The notes: generated from the letters alone by a model not told the origin. A stretch of DNA of 32,220 nucleotides from Ferrovaceae bacterium (GCA_027311025.1 DAICZS010000020.1:1-32220); one strand, 5' to 3'; counted from the stretch's first letter, positions 11,288 through 21,254 are shown. Made by a program: numbers and translations.

Positions 11288-11316
11288 ATGATACCCTAAA
11301 ATGGTGCGCCGATCAA
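11288..11316 (-). promoter_or_regulatory. Predicted sigma70-type promoter of carA-carB-greA
   Basis: On the minus strand TTGATC (11311-11316) and TATCAT (11288-11293) are separated by exactly 17 bp, a good match to the -35/-10 consensus. It begins 12 bp past the dapB stop. The expected start point is near 11281, directly before the hairpin. Confidence 0.65.
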
Positions 11317-11327
11317 ACCGGGCCCCG

Positions 11328-12140
11328 TCAGAACAGACTGGCCAGCCCGAGTACATCCTTCATGTCATACAAACCCGGGGGCCTGTCTGCAATGAACCGC
11401 GCTGCGCGCAGGGCGCCCAGGGCAAAATTGGCACGACTGCTGGCCTTATGGGTGATTTCCAGGCGCTCGCCCTGTCCCATGAACGACACGGTATGGTCCC
11501 CCACCACGTCGCCGCCCCGGGTCGTGGCAAAACCGATGGTGTCCGGATGGCGCTCGCCGGTCACCCCTTCGCGGCCGTACACGGCCACGTCGGCCAGGCG
11601 ATGTCCGCGGGCTGCCGCCACCACTTCGCCCATGCGCAACGCCGTGCCCGAGGGGGCGTCTACCTTGTGGCGGTGGTGGGCTTCGGTAATTTCCACGTCA
11701 TAACCCGGCTGCAGCACCCGGGCCGCAATATCCAGCAGTACCAGCGACAGCGTGACCCCCATGCTCATGTTGGGGGCAAAGACGATGGGGATCCTGGCAC
11801 TGGCTGCCCGGATGAGGTCCTTCCCGGCATCGTCAAACCCCGTCGTCCCGATCACGATGCCGCGTCCCGCGGTCTCACAGGCGGCAAGATGCACCAGGGT
11901 TCCTGCGGGGCGGGTAAAGTCGATCAATACCTGGCTGGCATGGAGCGCCGCCGGAATGTCGTCCGTAATGGTCACGGCTTGCGGCGCGCCCAGCCAGTCG
12001 CCGGGGTTGCGTCCCAGATAGGGGTTGCCCGGCTGCTCCAGCACGCCGGTCAGCGCCAGATCTGCTGCCGCCACCACGGCTTCCATCAGGGCCCGCCCCA
12101 TGCGGCCACTGCCCCCTGCAATACAGATGCCCAGCGCCAT
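11328..12140 (-). CDS. dapB: 4-hydroxy-tetrahydrodipicolinate reductase
   Basis: DapB reduces 4-hydroxy-tetrahydrodipicolinate with NAD(P)H in the diaminopimelate/lysine pathway, feeding peptidoglycan. The 270-residue protein has the nucleotide-binding IAGGSGRMGRALME at residues 7-20 and the signature EAHHRHKVDAPSGTA with catalytic His155 and Lys159. Its ATG shares one base with the bamE stop (TGATG), so the two are probably translated together. dapF, later in the same pathway, is in this window at 26895 but in a separate operon. Confidence 0.97.
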   Translation of the reverse strand: MALGICIAGGSGRMGRALMEAVVAAADLALTGVLEQPGNPYLGRNPGDWLGAPQAVTITDDIPAALHASQVLIDFTRPAGTLVHLAACETAGRGIVIGTTGFDDAGKDLIRAASARIPIVFAPNMSMGVTLSLVLLDIAARVLQPGYDVEITEAHHRHKVDAPSGTALRMGEVVAAARGHRLADVAVYGREGVTGERHPDTIGFATTRGGDVVGDHTVSFMGQGERLEITHKASSRANFALGALRAARFIADRPPGLYDMKDVLGLASLF

Positions 12141-12673
12141 CAGTGGCCCCCCGCTGGCGCCGGCACTGGAACTGGTGCTGCACCTGCAGCAGGGGCCACG
12201 GGTTGGGTGGCCGCAGGCAGCGTCTCGGCGGCGGGTGTTGCCGCCACTGCAGGCAGGGGAGCAGCAGCAGGAGGCGGCGGGAAGTCATAGTCCGTCTCGT
12301 AACGCGCCATCTTGTCATCCTTGAAAAACACCGTCAGGTTGTGTGGCTGACTCATTTTTCCCTTTTTGCGCGTGTAGTAGACGTAATCCCAGCGGTTGGC
12401 GTGGAAGGGGTCTGCCAGCAGCGGCGAGCCTAGCACATAGCCCACCTGGGTACGGGTCATGCCCGTCTTCAGGCGGCTGACCATCTCCGCATCTATCACC
12501 ACCCCCTGCTGGATATCCAGGGTGTACGGCTTGATGGAAGAAAGCTTCGGGATGCTCTGCGTCAATTCATCCCAGGTGGGGAGCGAAAAGCTCGGCATCG
12601 AGGGCATGCTCAACGAGGAGCATCCCGCCAGCAACAGGGCCGGCAGAAGCAGTGCAGCGGCAGTTCGAATCAT
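12140..12673 (-). CDS. bamE: Outer membrane assembly lipoprotein BamE (OmlA/SmpA)
   Basis: BamE is a lipoprotein of the BAM complex that inserts beta-barrels into the outer membrane. The 177-residue product has a lipoprotein signal peptide with lipobox LLAG-C (Cys18), and the BamE domain in the middle: [26 protein letters not shown] then [12 protein letters not shown]. From about residue 133 a tail made mostly of Pro, Ala and Val extends to the end, making it longer than E. coli BamE (about 113 residues). It is divergent from fur with a 65-bp gap, an arrangement common in proteobacteria. Confidence 0.93.
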   Translation of the reverse strand: MIRTAAALLLPALLLAGCSSLSMPSMPSFSLPTWDELTQSIPKLSSIKPYTLDIQQGVVIDAEMVSRLKTGMTRTQVGYVLGSPLLADPFHANRWDYVYYTRKKGKMSQPHNLTVFFKDDKMARYETDYDFPPPPAAAPLPAVAATPAAETLPAATQPVAPAAGAAPVPVPAPAGGH

Positions 12674-12701
12674 TGTTTTATCCAGTACAGTCTAATCTGC
12701 T

Positions 12702-12707
12702 TATAAT
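12702..12707 (+). promoter_or_regulatory. Possible -10 element of the fur promoter
   Basis: A perfect TATAAT lies 31 bp before the fur ATG, with TG three to four bases before it. I do not see a good -35 element at standard spacing, so this is a tentative call in the 65-bp region between bamE and fur. Confidence 0.4.
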
Positions 12708-12738
12708 AACTCATCTTCACCCACCATTAGCCCCCCCC

Positions 12739-13164
12739 ATGAGCGCTCCGCAAGATCTCAAGGACATCGGCCTCAAGGCCACCCTGCCGCGCTTGAAGGT
12801 TCTGGGCCTGTTCGAAAACTCCGACACCCGGCACATGAGCGCTGAAGAGGTGTACCGGCGCCTGCAGCAGGAAGGCATGGAGATTGGTCTCGCCACGGTG
12901 TATCGGGTTCTGACCCAGTTTGAACAGGCGGGCCTGTTGGTGCGCCACCATTTTGAAAGTGGCAAGGCGGTGTTCGAGCTCAATCACGGCGAGCACCACG
13001 ATCACCTGGTGTGCCTCCAGTGCGGCCACGTGGAAGAGTTCTACGATGCTGAAATCGAAAGGCGCCAGGCCAGGGTGGCGAAGGAACGCGGGTTTTCCAT
13101 CCACGACCATTCACTGCAACTGTACGCCGACTGCCTGCGGGAAAACTGCCCCCGAAAACCCTGA
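12739..13164 (+). CDS. fur: Ferric uptake regulator Fur
   Basis: Fur is the Fe(II)-responsive repressor of iron-uptake genes. The 141-residue protein has the N-terminal winged helix ([20 protein letters not shown] through [18 protein letters not shown]), then the metal-binding and dimerisation region with [12 protein letters not shown], the GEHHDHLVC histidine cluster and the Cys92-x2-Cys95 pair. ATG 12739 was chosen because the protein then begins like known Fur proteins; the frame runs open to 12652 but that part overlaps the bamE start region. No clear ribosome site precedes it. An intrinsic terminator overlaps its stop codon. Confidence 0.95.
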   Translation: MSAPQDLKDIGLKATLPRLKVLGLFENSDTRHMSAEEVYRRLQQEGMEIGLATVYRVLTQFEQAGLLVRHHFESGKAVFELNHGEHHDHLVCLQCGHVEEFYDAEIERRQARVAKERGFSIHDHSLQLYADCLRENCPRKP

Positions 13165-13191
13165 AAAAAAGCGCCCCGCAGGGCGCTTTTT
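13164..13191. terminator. Bidirectional intrinsic terminator between fur and sucD
   Basis: AAAAAGCGCCC / GGGCGCTTTTT forms an 11-bp stem around a CGCA loop. It has five T on the plus strand after fur and seven T on the minus strand after sucD, so it serves both convergent genes. It is the only clear terminator at a convergent junction in this window. Confidence 0.9.
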
Positions 13192-13222
13192 GATCTACAG
13201 GGGACGAACGCCCCCGTTTTGA

Positions 13223-14098
13223 CTACAGTACGGACTTGAGCGTCTTGCCCATCTCGGCCGGATTCTTGGTGACCTTGATGCCGCATTCTTCCATGACCGC
13301 CAGCTTTTCCTGAGCCGTGCCCTTGCCGCCGGAAATGATGGCGCCTGCGTGGCCCATGCGTTTTCCAGGAGGGGCCGTCACGCCGGCGATGAAGCCGATG
13401 ACCGGTTTCTTCATGTTGTCCTTGATCCAGCGCGCGCAAATTTCTTCATCGCCTCCGCCAATCTCACCCACCATGATGACGGCTTCGGTTTCGGGATCGT
13501 CGTTGAACAGGCGCATGACGTCAATGTGCTTCATGCCGTTGACGGGATCGCCGCCAATGCCGACACAGCTGGACTGGCCAAGCCCCAGTTCACGCAACTG
13601 GCCTACGGCTTCGTAGGTCAGGGTGCCGGAACGGGAAACCACGCCAATGGGGCCCTTTTTGTGGATGTGCCCCGGCATGATGCCGATCTTGATTTCGTCC
13701 GGCGTAATGAGGCCCGGACAGTTGGGCCCGATCAACTGCGTCTTGCTGCCCTGCATCTTGTAACGCGTGCGGATCATGTCGCGCACCGGAATGCCTTCAG
13801 TGATGCAGATGACCAGTTCGATGCCTGCTTCGACGGCCTCATCGATGGCCGCTGCGGCAAAGGGGGGCGGCACGTAGATGACCGACACCGTGGCGCCGGT
13901 CTGTGCACGGGCTTCCTTGACGCTGTCATAAATGGGAATGCCTTCGTAGTTCTGGCCGCCTTTCTTGGGCGTGACGCCCGCCACGAAACATTGCGCTCCG
14001 AATGCATATTCCTTGCACATCTTGGTGTGGAACATGCCGGTCTTGCCCGTAATGCCCTGGGTGATGACCTTGGTATTTTTGTTAATCAGAATTGACAT
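13223..14098 (-). CDS. sucD: Succinyl-CoA synthetase (ADP/GDP-forming) alpha subunit
   Basis: SucD with SucC interconverts succinyl-CoA and succinate in the citric acid cycle, with substrate-level phosphorylation. The 291-residue protein has the CoA-binding Rossmann part ([15 protein letters not shown] at 11-25), GPNCPGLI, and the phospho-histidine His250 in RMGHAGAI. The frame extends 61 codons further upstream inside sucC, but [12 protein letters not shown] at ATG 14098 is the family start and is preceded by GGGGGTG. The sucC stop lies one base before it. Confidence 0.97.
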   Translation of the reverse strand: MSILINKNTKVITQGITGKTGMFHTKMCKEYAFGAQCFVAGVTPKKGGQNYEGIPIYDSVKEARAQTGATVSVIYVPPPFAAAAIDEAVEAGIELVICITEGIPVRDMIRTRYKMQGSKTQLIGPNCPGLITPDEIKIGIMPGHIHKKGPIGVVSRSGTLTYEAVGQLRELGLGQSSCVGIGGDPVNGMKHIDVMRLFNDDPETEAVIMVGEIGGGDEEICARWIKDNMKKPVIGFIAGVTAPPGKRMGHAGAIISGGKGTAQEKLAVMEECGIKVTKNPAEMGKTLKSVL

Positions 14099-14099
14099 A

Positions 14100-15263
14100 T
14101 CACCCCCGCGCCGCTTCCACCACCTTGGCGGCGGCGTCAGCCATGTTGACGGCGGAGATGATGGGAAGACCCGACTCCGCCAGAATTTTTTTGCCCAGTT
14201 CCACGTTGGTTCCTTCCAGACGAACCACCAGGGGCACTGCCAGCTTGACTTCGCGAGCTGCCGCAACCACGCCCGCCGCAATCACGTCACACTTCATGAT
14301 GCCGCCGAAGATGTTGACCAGAATGGCCTTGAGACCGGGGTTTTTGAGCATCAGCTTGAACGCTTCCGTCACTTTCTCGGTGGTGGCGCCACCGCCCACA
14401 TCGAGAAAGTTGGCCGGGCTGCCGCCATAGAGCTTGACGATGTCCATGGTGGCCATGGCAAGGCCGGCACCGTTAACGAGACAACCGATGTTGCCATCGA
14501 GCGAGATGTAGGACAGGTCGTACTTGGAGGCCTCGACCTCGTTGGGATCTTCTTCGTCCAGATCGCGCAGCGCCGTGATTTCAGGATGGCGGTACAGCGC
14601 GTTCGAATCGAAGTTCATCTTGGCATCCAGGGCAACCACGCGCCCGTCTCCCGTCACGACCATGGGATTGATTTCGGCGAGGCTGGCATCGGTTTCGTCG
14701 AAGGCGCGATACAGGCCCTGCAACAGGGTGCGCGCCTGGGGAACCAGCGCCTGCGGCACGCCAATCTTCAGCGCCACGTCATCCGCCTCGGCGTCCAGCA
14801 GCCCCTTGGTGGGGTCGATGAAAATCGTGTGAATCTTTTCCGGGGTGTGGGCGGCCACTTCTTCAATGTCCATTCCACCTTCCGAACTGGCCATCAGGGC
14901 GACGCGCTGGGTACCGCGGTCCACCACCATGCCCACGTAGAGCTCCTTCTTGATGTCAGCACCTTCCTCGATCAGGAGACGGCGCACTTTCTGACCTGCG
15001 GGCCCCGTCTGGTGCGTGACCAGTTGCATCCCGAAAATCTGTTTTGCATAGGTCTCGAGCTCGGCGGGAGATTTGGCGACTTTCACGCCACCGCCCTTGC
15101 CCCGCCCACCGGCATGAATCTGTGCCTTAACCACGGCGACATGGCCCCCCAGGGTCTTTCCTGCCGCCACCGCCTCCTCAACGGAGAAACACGGAATACC
15201 GCGCGGGGTAACCACTCCGAACTTCCGCAGAATCTCCTTTGCTTGATACTCATGGATCTTCAT
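14100..15263 (-). CDS. sucC: Succinyl-CoA synthetase (ADP-forming) beta subunit
   Basis: SucC is the ATP-grasp subunit that binds nucleotide and, with SucD, forms the active site. The 387-residue protein starts [17 protein letters not shown], has [11 protein letters not shown] near residue 47-57, the ATP-grasp body with LAEINPMV and [11 protein letters not shown], and the C-terminal domain with [12 protein letters not shown] and [19 protein letters not shown] lies seven to ten bases before the ATG. The 120-bp gap upstream has short repeats, a possible -10 element and a long imperfect palindrome, suggesting regulated transcription of sucCD. Confidence 0.98.
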   Translation of the reverse strand: MKIHEYQAKEILRKFGVVTPRGIPCFSVEEAVAAGKTLGGHVAVVKAQIHAGGRGKGGGVKVAKSPAELETYAKQIFGMQLVTHQTGPAGQKVRRLLIEEGADIKKELYVGMVVDRGTQRVALMASSEGGMDIEEVAAHTPEKIHTIFIDPTKGLLDAEADDVALKIGVPQALVPQARTLLQGLYRAFDETDASLAEINPMVVTGDGRVVALDAKMNFDSNALYRHPEITALRDLDEEDPNEVEASKYDLSYISLDGNIGCLVNGAGLAMATMDIVKLYGGSPANFLDVGGGATTEKVTEAFKLMLKNPGLKAILVNIFGGIMKCDVIAAGVVAAAREVKLAVPLVVRLEGTNVELGKKILAESGLPIISAVNMADAAAKVVEAARG

Positions 15264-15287
15264 TGCTTGGCCTTTTAATCAATGTTG

Positions 15288-15338
15288 ATGGTATCCATGT
15301 GAATGGTATCCATAGCCAATTACAGATAGCCGATAGCC
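15288..15338. repeat. Two sets of short direct repeats in the sucC leader
   Basis: ATGGTATCCAT occurs twice (15288-15298 and 15303-15313), 15 bp apart. GATAGCC occurs as an exact tandem pair (15325-15331 and 15332-15338), and its core ATAGCC is present a third time at 15312-15317. All lie between the sucC start codon and its possible -10 element. Confidence 0.7.
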
Positions 15339-15355
15339 CATGGAATGGAGCCCTG

Positions 15356-15361
15356 ATTCTA
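15356..15361 (-). promoter_or_regulatory. Possible -10 element of the sucC promoter
   Basis: On the minus strand TAGAAT matches the -10 consensus at five of six positions and would give a leader of about 85 nt. The -35 position (about 15379-15384) is poor, so the promoter would depend on other factors if real. Confidence 0.35.
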
Positions 15362-15397
15362 CCCAAAATTCATCATGAAAACATTATGATTTTTGGG
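15362..15397. other. Long imperfect palindrome / hairpin at the DUF2889-sucC junction
   Basis: Two 16-base arms (15362-15377 and 15382-15397) are complementary at 14 of 16 positions around an AAAA loop. The structure covers the stop codon of the DUF2889 gene and the region just upstream of the possible sucC -10. It lacks the T run of a standard terminator on the minus strand, so it could be a weak terminator or a protein-binding operator. Confidence 0.65.
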
Positions 15398-15938
15398 AAA
15401 ACCATTTGGGATAAAATTTGGCCACCACAGGCCCGTGGGTATCGAGCGCGTGGCAGCCATCCAGGTGCGGGGGTTTCTGATCGCTGCCCGACTCGGCCGA
15501 GCCGTAGCGGGTCTGAAAGGCCACGGTGGCCAGCGTCCCGATCATCTCGGTGAGGTGGGTGCAGCCGCGCACTCCGGCGAAGCGTTCCTTGACCGCCTTG
15601 GTGAATCCCGGAGCAATGCGCAGCCCCTCCAGATGGCGGTAGTGGGGCGTGATGGTCTCGCAGGCTCCGGGGTAGGGGCGTGCCACCGTGCGGGCCTCCG
15701 CCTCGCGAATCACCATGCCCTCATCGATGGTGATGCGCAGCCACATGTCGTGAATCGGCTCCCCCGCAGGCTTGCTGCCGCCCGACACGTGGAACTCGTA
15801 GCCCTTGACGTCCACCAGGTGCCCCTCGATGTCGAAAAGGCCGTCCTCGCGCTGATAGCCCTCGACGGAAATCTGACGTCGGTGCAGCAGCCTGCGCGGA
15901 ACGGAGGGGTTGGAAAACGCCATGGTGTCTGTCTCCAT
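15384..15938 (-). CDS. DUF2889 domain protein of unknown function
   Basis: This 184-residue protein matches the DUF2889 family as I remember it: RRLLHRRQISVEGYQREDGL, then DIEGHLVDVKGYEF, AGEPIHDMWLRITIDEGMVI and the C-terminal GCTHLTEMIGTLATVAFQT. No function is established and I see no catalytic motif, signal peptide or membrane segment. An in-frame ATG at 15923 (MAFSNPSVPRR) is a possible later start. It lies on the same strand as and upstream of sucC, and is divergent from the lytic transglycosylase. A long palindrome overlaps its stop codon. Confidence 0.88.
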   Translation of the reverse strand: METDTMAFSNPSVPRRLLHRRQISVEGYQREDGLFDIEGHLVDVKGYEFHVSGGSKPAGEPIHDMWLRITIDEGMVIREAEARTVARPYPGACETITPHYRHLEGLRIAPGFTKAVKERFAGVRGCTHLTEMIGTLATVAFQTRYGSAESGSDQKPPHLDGCHALDTHGPVVAKFYPKWFSQKS

Positions 15939-16003
15939 GAAGATAAGGGGCGAACCTCATCAGGTACAAAACGAGGATGATACGCCGATTGCCTTTTTGG
16001 ACC

Positions 16004-16009
16004 TATAAT
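16004..16009 (+). promoter_or_regulatory. Possible -10 element upstream of the lytic transglycosylase
   Basis: A perfect TATAAT lies 35 bp before the TTG start in the 105-bp gap between divergent genes. No good -35 sits at normal spacing (TTGCCT is only 9 bp away), so the call is tentative. Confidence 0.35.
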
Positions 16010-16043
16010 CGCCTCAACCCTTCCTTGACGCGGAGACGACTCG

Positions 16044-17995
16044 TTGCACTTTCTCGCGCTTGCCCGTGCGCTCATCGCGGCGACCCTGCTGCTGGCCGTC
16101 TCTGGTGCAGGTGCCCAATCCCCTGACGACACCCTGCTGGCGGCTCACGATGCCTGGCAGATGCGCAACATCGTGGCGCTGGAGAAGTACAACAAACAAC
16201 TGGCCAAAGATCCTCTGGCCGATTATGCGCTCTACTGGCTGCTCGATGCACGCCTGAGCCAGCCCACCCCGGTTCCTGCCAGCGACGTGCTGGCCTTCTT
16301 CGAGCGCCACCCCGCCAGCCCCCTGGGCGCCCCCTGCGCATCAGCTGGCTCAAGGCCCTGGGCCGCGCACAGGACTGGGACACCTTTGCGGCCCAGGTCA
16401 CTCCGGGAGCACTGGAAGACCCCGAAGTGGCCTGCGACCAGCTGCAACTGCGCCTGCGCAAACAGGACCAGGCGGCCATGCGCGAGGGACGCACCCTATG
16501 GTTTGGCCGCAAAACCCTGCCCGACAGTTGCGACCCGGTATTCCGCCAGCTGGCCCTGCAGAACGTCATTTCACGCGAGGACATCTGGGCGGCGCTGCGC
16601 CAGGCGTTGAGCAGCAGCAATCTGCCGCTGGCACGCTACATCAACAGTTTCCTTCCGCCGTTCCAGGGCCTGGGTGAAGACGACCTGACGCTGGCCTACA
16701 CCCGCCCTGCCCAGGTGCTGGAAGGCTGGAACCCCCGTGACGACAGCACGCCCCGGCGCGAACTGATCCTGTTTGCCTTGAGCCAGCTGGCAGCGCGCCA
16801 CCCCCAACAGGCCGCCGATGCGTGGAGCGCCATGGCGGCCTCGTTTCCGGCCCGCGACCAGGCCCACGGCTGGCTGCAGATTGCCTGGCAGAGCACGATG
16901 CTGCATCACCCCAATGCCTTGCTGTGGTTTCACAATGCGCCCGAGTCGCTGATGGATGACACGCTGCGTGCCGCACGCGCGCGGGCGGCGTTGCTGCAGG
17001 AAAACTGGGAAGAACTGCTGGCCACCATCAACAGCATGGGCAGCAACGAATCCTCCCGGGCGGTATGGCGCTACTGGAGAGCCCGCGCCCTCAGTGCTCT
17101 GGGCCGCGCCCCCGAGGCCCAGGCCCTGCTCACCCCGCTTTCCCAGGAATCCCATTATTACGGTCTGATGGCCCTCGAAGACCTGGGTTCCCGCTTCACC
17201 CCTCCCGCGCCGCCCGCACCGCTGGCTGCGGATGAAACCACTGCGTTGCAGGGGCGATTCGAGCGGGCACTGCGTCTGCACCGCCTGGCGCTCAACCCGG
17301 AATCGCAGTACGAGTGGACGGTGGCCAACCGCACGCTCACCCCGCGCCAGCACCTTGCAGCCGCAACCCTGGCGCAGCGCGAGCAGTGGGTGGATCGCGC
17401 CATCTACAGCATTGAGCGCGCCGGTGACCAGCAGGACTTCACGCTGCGCTATCCCACGCCCTTCGAACCCCAGCTGCGCCAACAGGCAGAACGCTACCAG
17501 CTGGACCCTGCGTGGATTTACGGCCTGGTGCGCCAGGAAAGCCATTTTTTTCCTGAGGCCCGCTCGCGTACCGGGGCCATGGGGTTGATGCAACTGATGC
17601 CCGCCACGGCGCGCTGGGTGGCACAGCGCGTGCCCCTCAAAAAATTCCGCGCCACCATGACCACCCAGGTGGACGTCAACCTGCAACTGGGCACCCATTA
17701 CCTGCGCCACCTGCTCAACCAGCTGGGCAATCCCATCCTGGCCACGGCGGCCTACAACGCCGGGCCCAACCGGGTGCTCCGCTGGGTGTCCGGCAAACCC
17801 CAGGACGCCGCCATCTTCATCGAAACCATGCCGCTCAGCGAAACCCGCGGTTACGTCCAGCACGTCATGTTCAACACCACCCTTTACGCCTTCCTGCTGG
17901 GCCAGCCCACGCTAACCCTGCACCAGCGCCTGGGCATCATCCAGGGCATGACCCCCATGCGCAGCTCTGAACCCGACCCCGCCTCCCAGCCATGA
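16044..17995 (+). CDS. slt: Soluble lytic murein transglycosylase, interrupted by a frameshift
   Basis: Slt-type enzymes cleave the MurNAc-GlcNAc bond of peptidoglycan to 1,6-anhydro products in the periplasm. The gene starts at TTG 16044 after GGAG, with a signal peptide ending near SGAGA. It stays in one frame to about 16330 and continues in another to 17995. Joined, it gives about 650 residues, close to E. coli Slt: an alpha-helical superhelical region, then the SLT domain with catalytic Glu near residue 499 in [25 protein letters not shown] and [14 protein letters not shown]. Protein similarity runs smoothly across the joint, so one base appears missing in a C run. Sequencing error or a true mutation are both possible. 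Its stop overlaps the cca start (ATGA). Confidence 0.88.
16330..16334 (+). other. Frameshift site in slt (C homopolymer)
   Basis: A run of five C marks where the reading frame changes. With a sixth C the protein reads [17 protein letters not shown] without a break; as given, the first frame runs into an unrelated Arg/Pro-rich sequence that ends at 16610, and the downstream frame has its first usable start only at 16427. Confidence 0.8.
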
Positions 17996-19128
17996 AGATC
18001 TACGCCGTGGGCGGCGCGGTGCGCGATGAACTGTTGGGACTTCCAGTCACGGATCGCGACTGGGTGGTGGTGGGGGCCACGCCCGAAGACATGGTGGCGC
18101 AGGGCTTCAAGCCCGTGGGACGCGACTTTCCGGTATTCCTGCACCCCAAGACGCACGAAGAGTACGCGCTGGCACGCACCGAGCGCAAAACCGGGCCGGG
18201 CTATCGGGGCTTTACCATCCACGCCAGCCCTGAGGTGACACTGGAACAGGATCTGGAACGGCGCGACCTGACCATCAATGCCATGGCACGCGATGCCCAT
18301 GGCGCCCTGGTGGATCCCTTCGGGGGCATGGAAGACCTGCGCCAGCGCCGCCTGCGTCATGTCAGCCCCGCCTTTGCCGAAGACCCGGTACGCATTCTGC
18401 GCGTGGCCCGTTTTGCCGCGCGCTTCAAGCAATCGTTCAATTTTGTCGTGGCCGATGACACCCGGACACTGATGCAGTCCATGGTGGCGCAGGGCGAGAC
18501 GGATGCCCTGGTGCCCGAACGGGTCTGGCAGGAACTGGCCCGCGGACTCGCTGAATCCACGCCCTCCGAACTGTTTCGGGTACTGGAGCAATGCCATGCC
18601 CTGCCCCGCATCCTGCCGGAGGTGATGCCCTTCTGGGCGGCGTACGGAACAGCCGCCTTGGCGGGCGTGGACCTCGCCGCGCATCGCGGCCACGGCCTGC
18701 CCGTGCGTTTTGCCGCCTGGGCGGCGATCCTGTTGCAGCAGGCAGCGCAGGGTGGACGCGCGCAGTTGCAACAGCTGGGCGAGCGTTTGCGGGTTCCTTC
18801 GGACATTCGCGACCTTGCGCGGATGACCAGTGAACATCGCGAGGCCATCAGCAACAGCGCCACGGCATCCGCCGAATCCCTCCTGCAGCTCATCGAACAG
18901 ACCGATGCCCTGCGCCGCCCGCAACGCTTCGAAGCCATGCTGGCGGCTCATGCCTGCCATGCGCAGGGGGATGAACCGGCACTGTGGGAGCGCCTCAACC
19001 GCGCCCTGCAGGCCGCCCTGGAAGTCCCGGCGGGCGCATTGGCGGAAGCAGCGCGTGCGACACCGGAGCACATCCCGCAGCGCATCCGGCAGGCCCGCCT
19101 TGCGGCCGTGGCCGCAGCAATCCGTTAA
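17992..19128 (+). CDS. cca: CCA tRNA nucleotidyltransferase lacking the HD motif
   Basis: Cca adds or repairs the 3'-CCA end of tRNA. The 378-residue protein has the class II nucleotidyltransferase head: [13 protein letters not shown], metal-binding Asp pair in TDRDWVVVG, the [11 protein letters not shown] motif and [16 protein letters not shown]. Compared with E. coli Cca (412 residues with a C-terminal HD phosphohydrolase), the segment holding CHDLGKG is replaced by a shorter stretch reading [15 protein letters not shown], with no HD pair; similarity resumes at [18 protein letters not shown] addition should be intact, phosphatase and phosphodiesterase activities probably lost. Its ATG overlaps the slt stop. 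Confidence 0.95.
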   Translation: MKIYAVGGAVRDELLGLPVTDRDWVVVGATPEDMVAQGFKPVGRDFPVFLHPKTHEEYALARTERKTGPGYRGFTIHASPEVTLEQDLERRDLTINAMARDAHGALVDPFGGMEDLRQRRLRHVSPAFAEDPVRILRVARFAARFKQSFNFVVADDTRTLMQSMVAQGETDALVPERVWQELARGLAESTPSELFRVLEQCHALPRILPEVMPFWAAYGTAALAGVDLAAHRGHGLPVRFAAWAAILLQQAAQGGRAQLQQLGERLRVPSDIRDLARMTSEHREAISNSATASAESLLQLIEQTDALRRPQRFEAMLAAHACHAQGDEPALWERLNRALQAALEVPAGALAEAARATPEHIPQRIRQARLAAVAAAIR

Positions 19129-20297
19129 GTCCCTTGAGGCAGGCCCAACAGGGCAGATGCGGCAGGCGAGCCCTGCCCCTTCCCCAGCACCAGCACCTTG
19201 AACAGCTCTCCCATTTCTGCAGGACTGAGCAGTTTCTGCACGGCACTGACCGCAGGCAGGTAACGGGCTTCATCGGTCACGGGAATGGCGCCCAGCACTT
19301 CCAGCAAGCCCGCATCCAGCAGCCAGCGGGCCATGGTGCCGTAGTCCTTGAGGACGAGGCCGTGGTCCAGGGCCGCGCGCGCCACTGCGGTAAAGTCCAC
19401 ATGGGCCGTGACATCCTGCAGTCCGGGATAAGCGAAGGGATCGCCATGCGCATGGTGGCGCACATGGCACATCAGGGTGCCCTCATGGCGCTGCGGGTGG
19501 TAGTACTCGCGCGCGGGAAATCCGTAATCGATGAAATACGCCCGGCCCGCCTTCAAGCTGTGCGCGAGGCTGGCCATCAGCGCTGTGGCATCCGGACAGA
19601 CTTCCGTATCGTAGGGCACGGGCAAGCCGTCCGTGGGGGGCAGCAGGGCGGCCACGCGCGCGTCGGTGAGCGGGTGCTGCTGCCAGGCCCAATCCTCACC
19701 CTCCAGCGTCACGCCCATTTCCACCCAGCCCTCCTGGCGCCAGCCCACCCGATGCACGGGTAGCGCGTCGAGCACTTCATTGGCCAGCACCACGCCCGTG
19801 AGTGCGGCGGGCCAGGCACTGCACCAGTCCACGCGCGCACGCAGGGCGGCCGGCAAGGTGGCCAGCAGGGCCTCCTGCCGCTCACGCAGGTCGGCGCTGA
19901 CTTCCAGGATCAGGTAGCGTTCCGGCAGCGTGCCCAGCGCTGCCAGGGCCAGCAACATGTCGCGCGCCAGGCGCCCGCTTCCCGCCCCCAGCTCCAGCAC
20001 CATGGGGTGCTGCCCGCGCAACCCGTCGAGGGTGGCAGCCACCGCGCGGGCCCAGGTTTGCCCAAACAGCGGCGTCATTTCAGGGGCGGTGACGAAATCG
20101 CCGCCGCTGCCCAGCTTGACCGAACCCGCGCTGTAATACCCCAGCCCCGGGGCATACAGGACAAGCGCCATGAAGCGCGAAAAGTCGATCCAGCCCCCCG
20201 ACTGCCGGATCACCCGGTTGATTTCGCTGCGCAGGCGCGCGCTATGGGCCAGGGCTTCCGGCTCAGGTTGCAGGGGGTGCGGTAGAATGGGCGGCAT
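19125..20297 (-). CDS. SAM-dependent methyltransferase of the MidA/NDUFAF7 family (DUF185)
   Basis: The 390-residue product resembles the COG1565 family, whose eukaryotic member NDUFAF7 methylates an arginine of a respiratory complex I subunit; the bacterial substrate is not established. Seen features are the N-terminal block [35 protein letters not shown], the SAM-binding [16 protein letters not shown] near residues 100-115, [14 protein letters not shown] and [19 protein letters not shown] 20297 is chosen because [12 protein letters not shown] leads into the conserved part; a GTG at 20324 is possible. It is convergent with cca (stops share TTAA) and divergent from ttcA with only 27 bp between, so promoters must lie inside coding sequence. 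Confidence 0.9.
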   Translation of the reverse strand: MPPILPHPLQPEPEALAHSARLRSEINRVIRQSGGWIDFSRFMALVLYAPGLGYYSAGSVKLGSGGDFVTAPEMTPLFGQTWARAVAATLDGLRGQHPMVLELGAGSGRLARDMLLALAALGTLPERYLILEVSADLRERQEALLATLPAALRARVDWCSAWPAALTGVVLANEVLDALPVHRVGWRQEGWVEMGVTLEGEDWAWQQHPLTDARVAALLPPTDGLPVPYDTEVCPDATALMASLAHSLKAGRAYFIDYGFPAREYYHPQRHEGTLMCHVRHHAHGDPFAYPGLQDVTAHVDFTAVARAALDHGLVLKDYGTMARWLLDAGLLEVLGAIPVTDEARYLPAVSAVQKLLSPAEMGELFKVLVLGKGQGSPAASALLGLPQGT

Positions 20298-20324
20298 CTC
20301 GACAGCGTTGCGGCAAAAGGTCAC

Positions 20325-21254
<930 letters not shown>

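Noticed and set aside
12661-12700. Fur box for autoregulation between bamE and fur
   Set aside because: An AT-rich piece near the bamE start resembles one half of the site, but the other half matches poorly.
16325-16345. Programmed -1 frameshifting in slt
   Set aside because: A run of five C is not a canonical X_XXY_YYZ slippery heptamer with a clear stimulator, and Slt proteins are not known to use recoding; error or mutation is simpler.
16571-17863. 430-codon open frame antisense to slt
   Set aside because: The sense strand encodes a recognisable lytic transglycosylase with catalytic motifs; the antisense frame has none.
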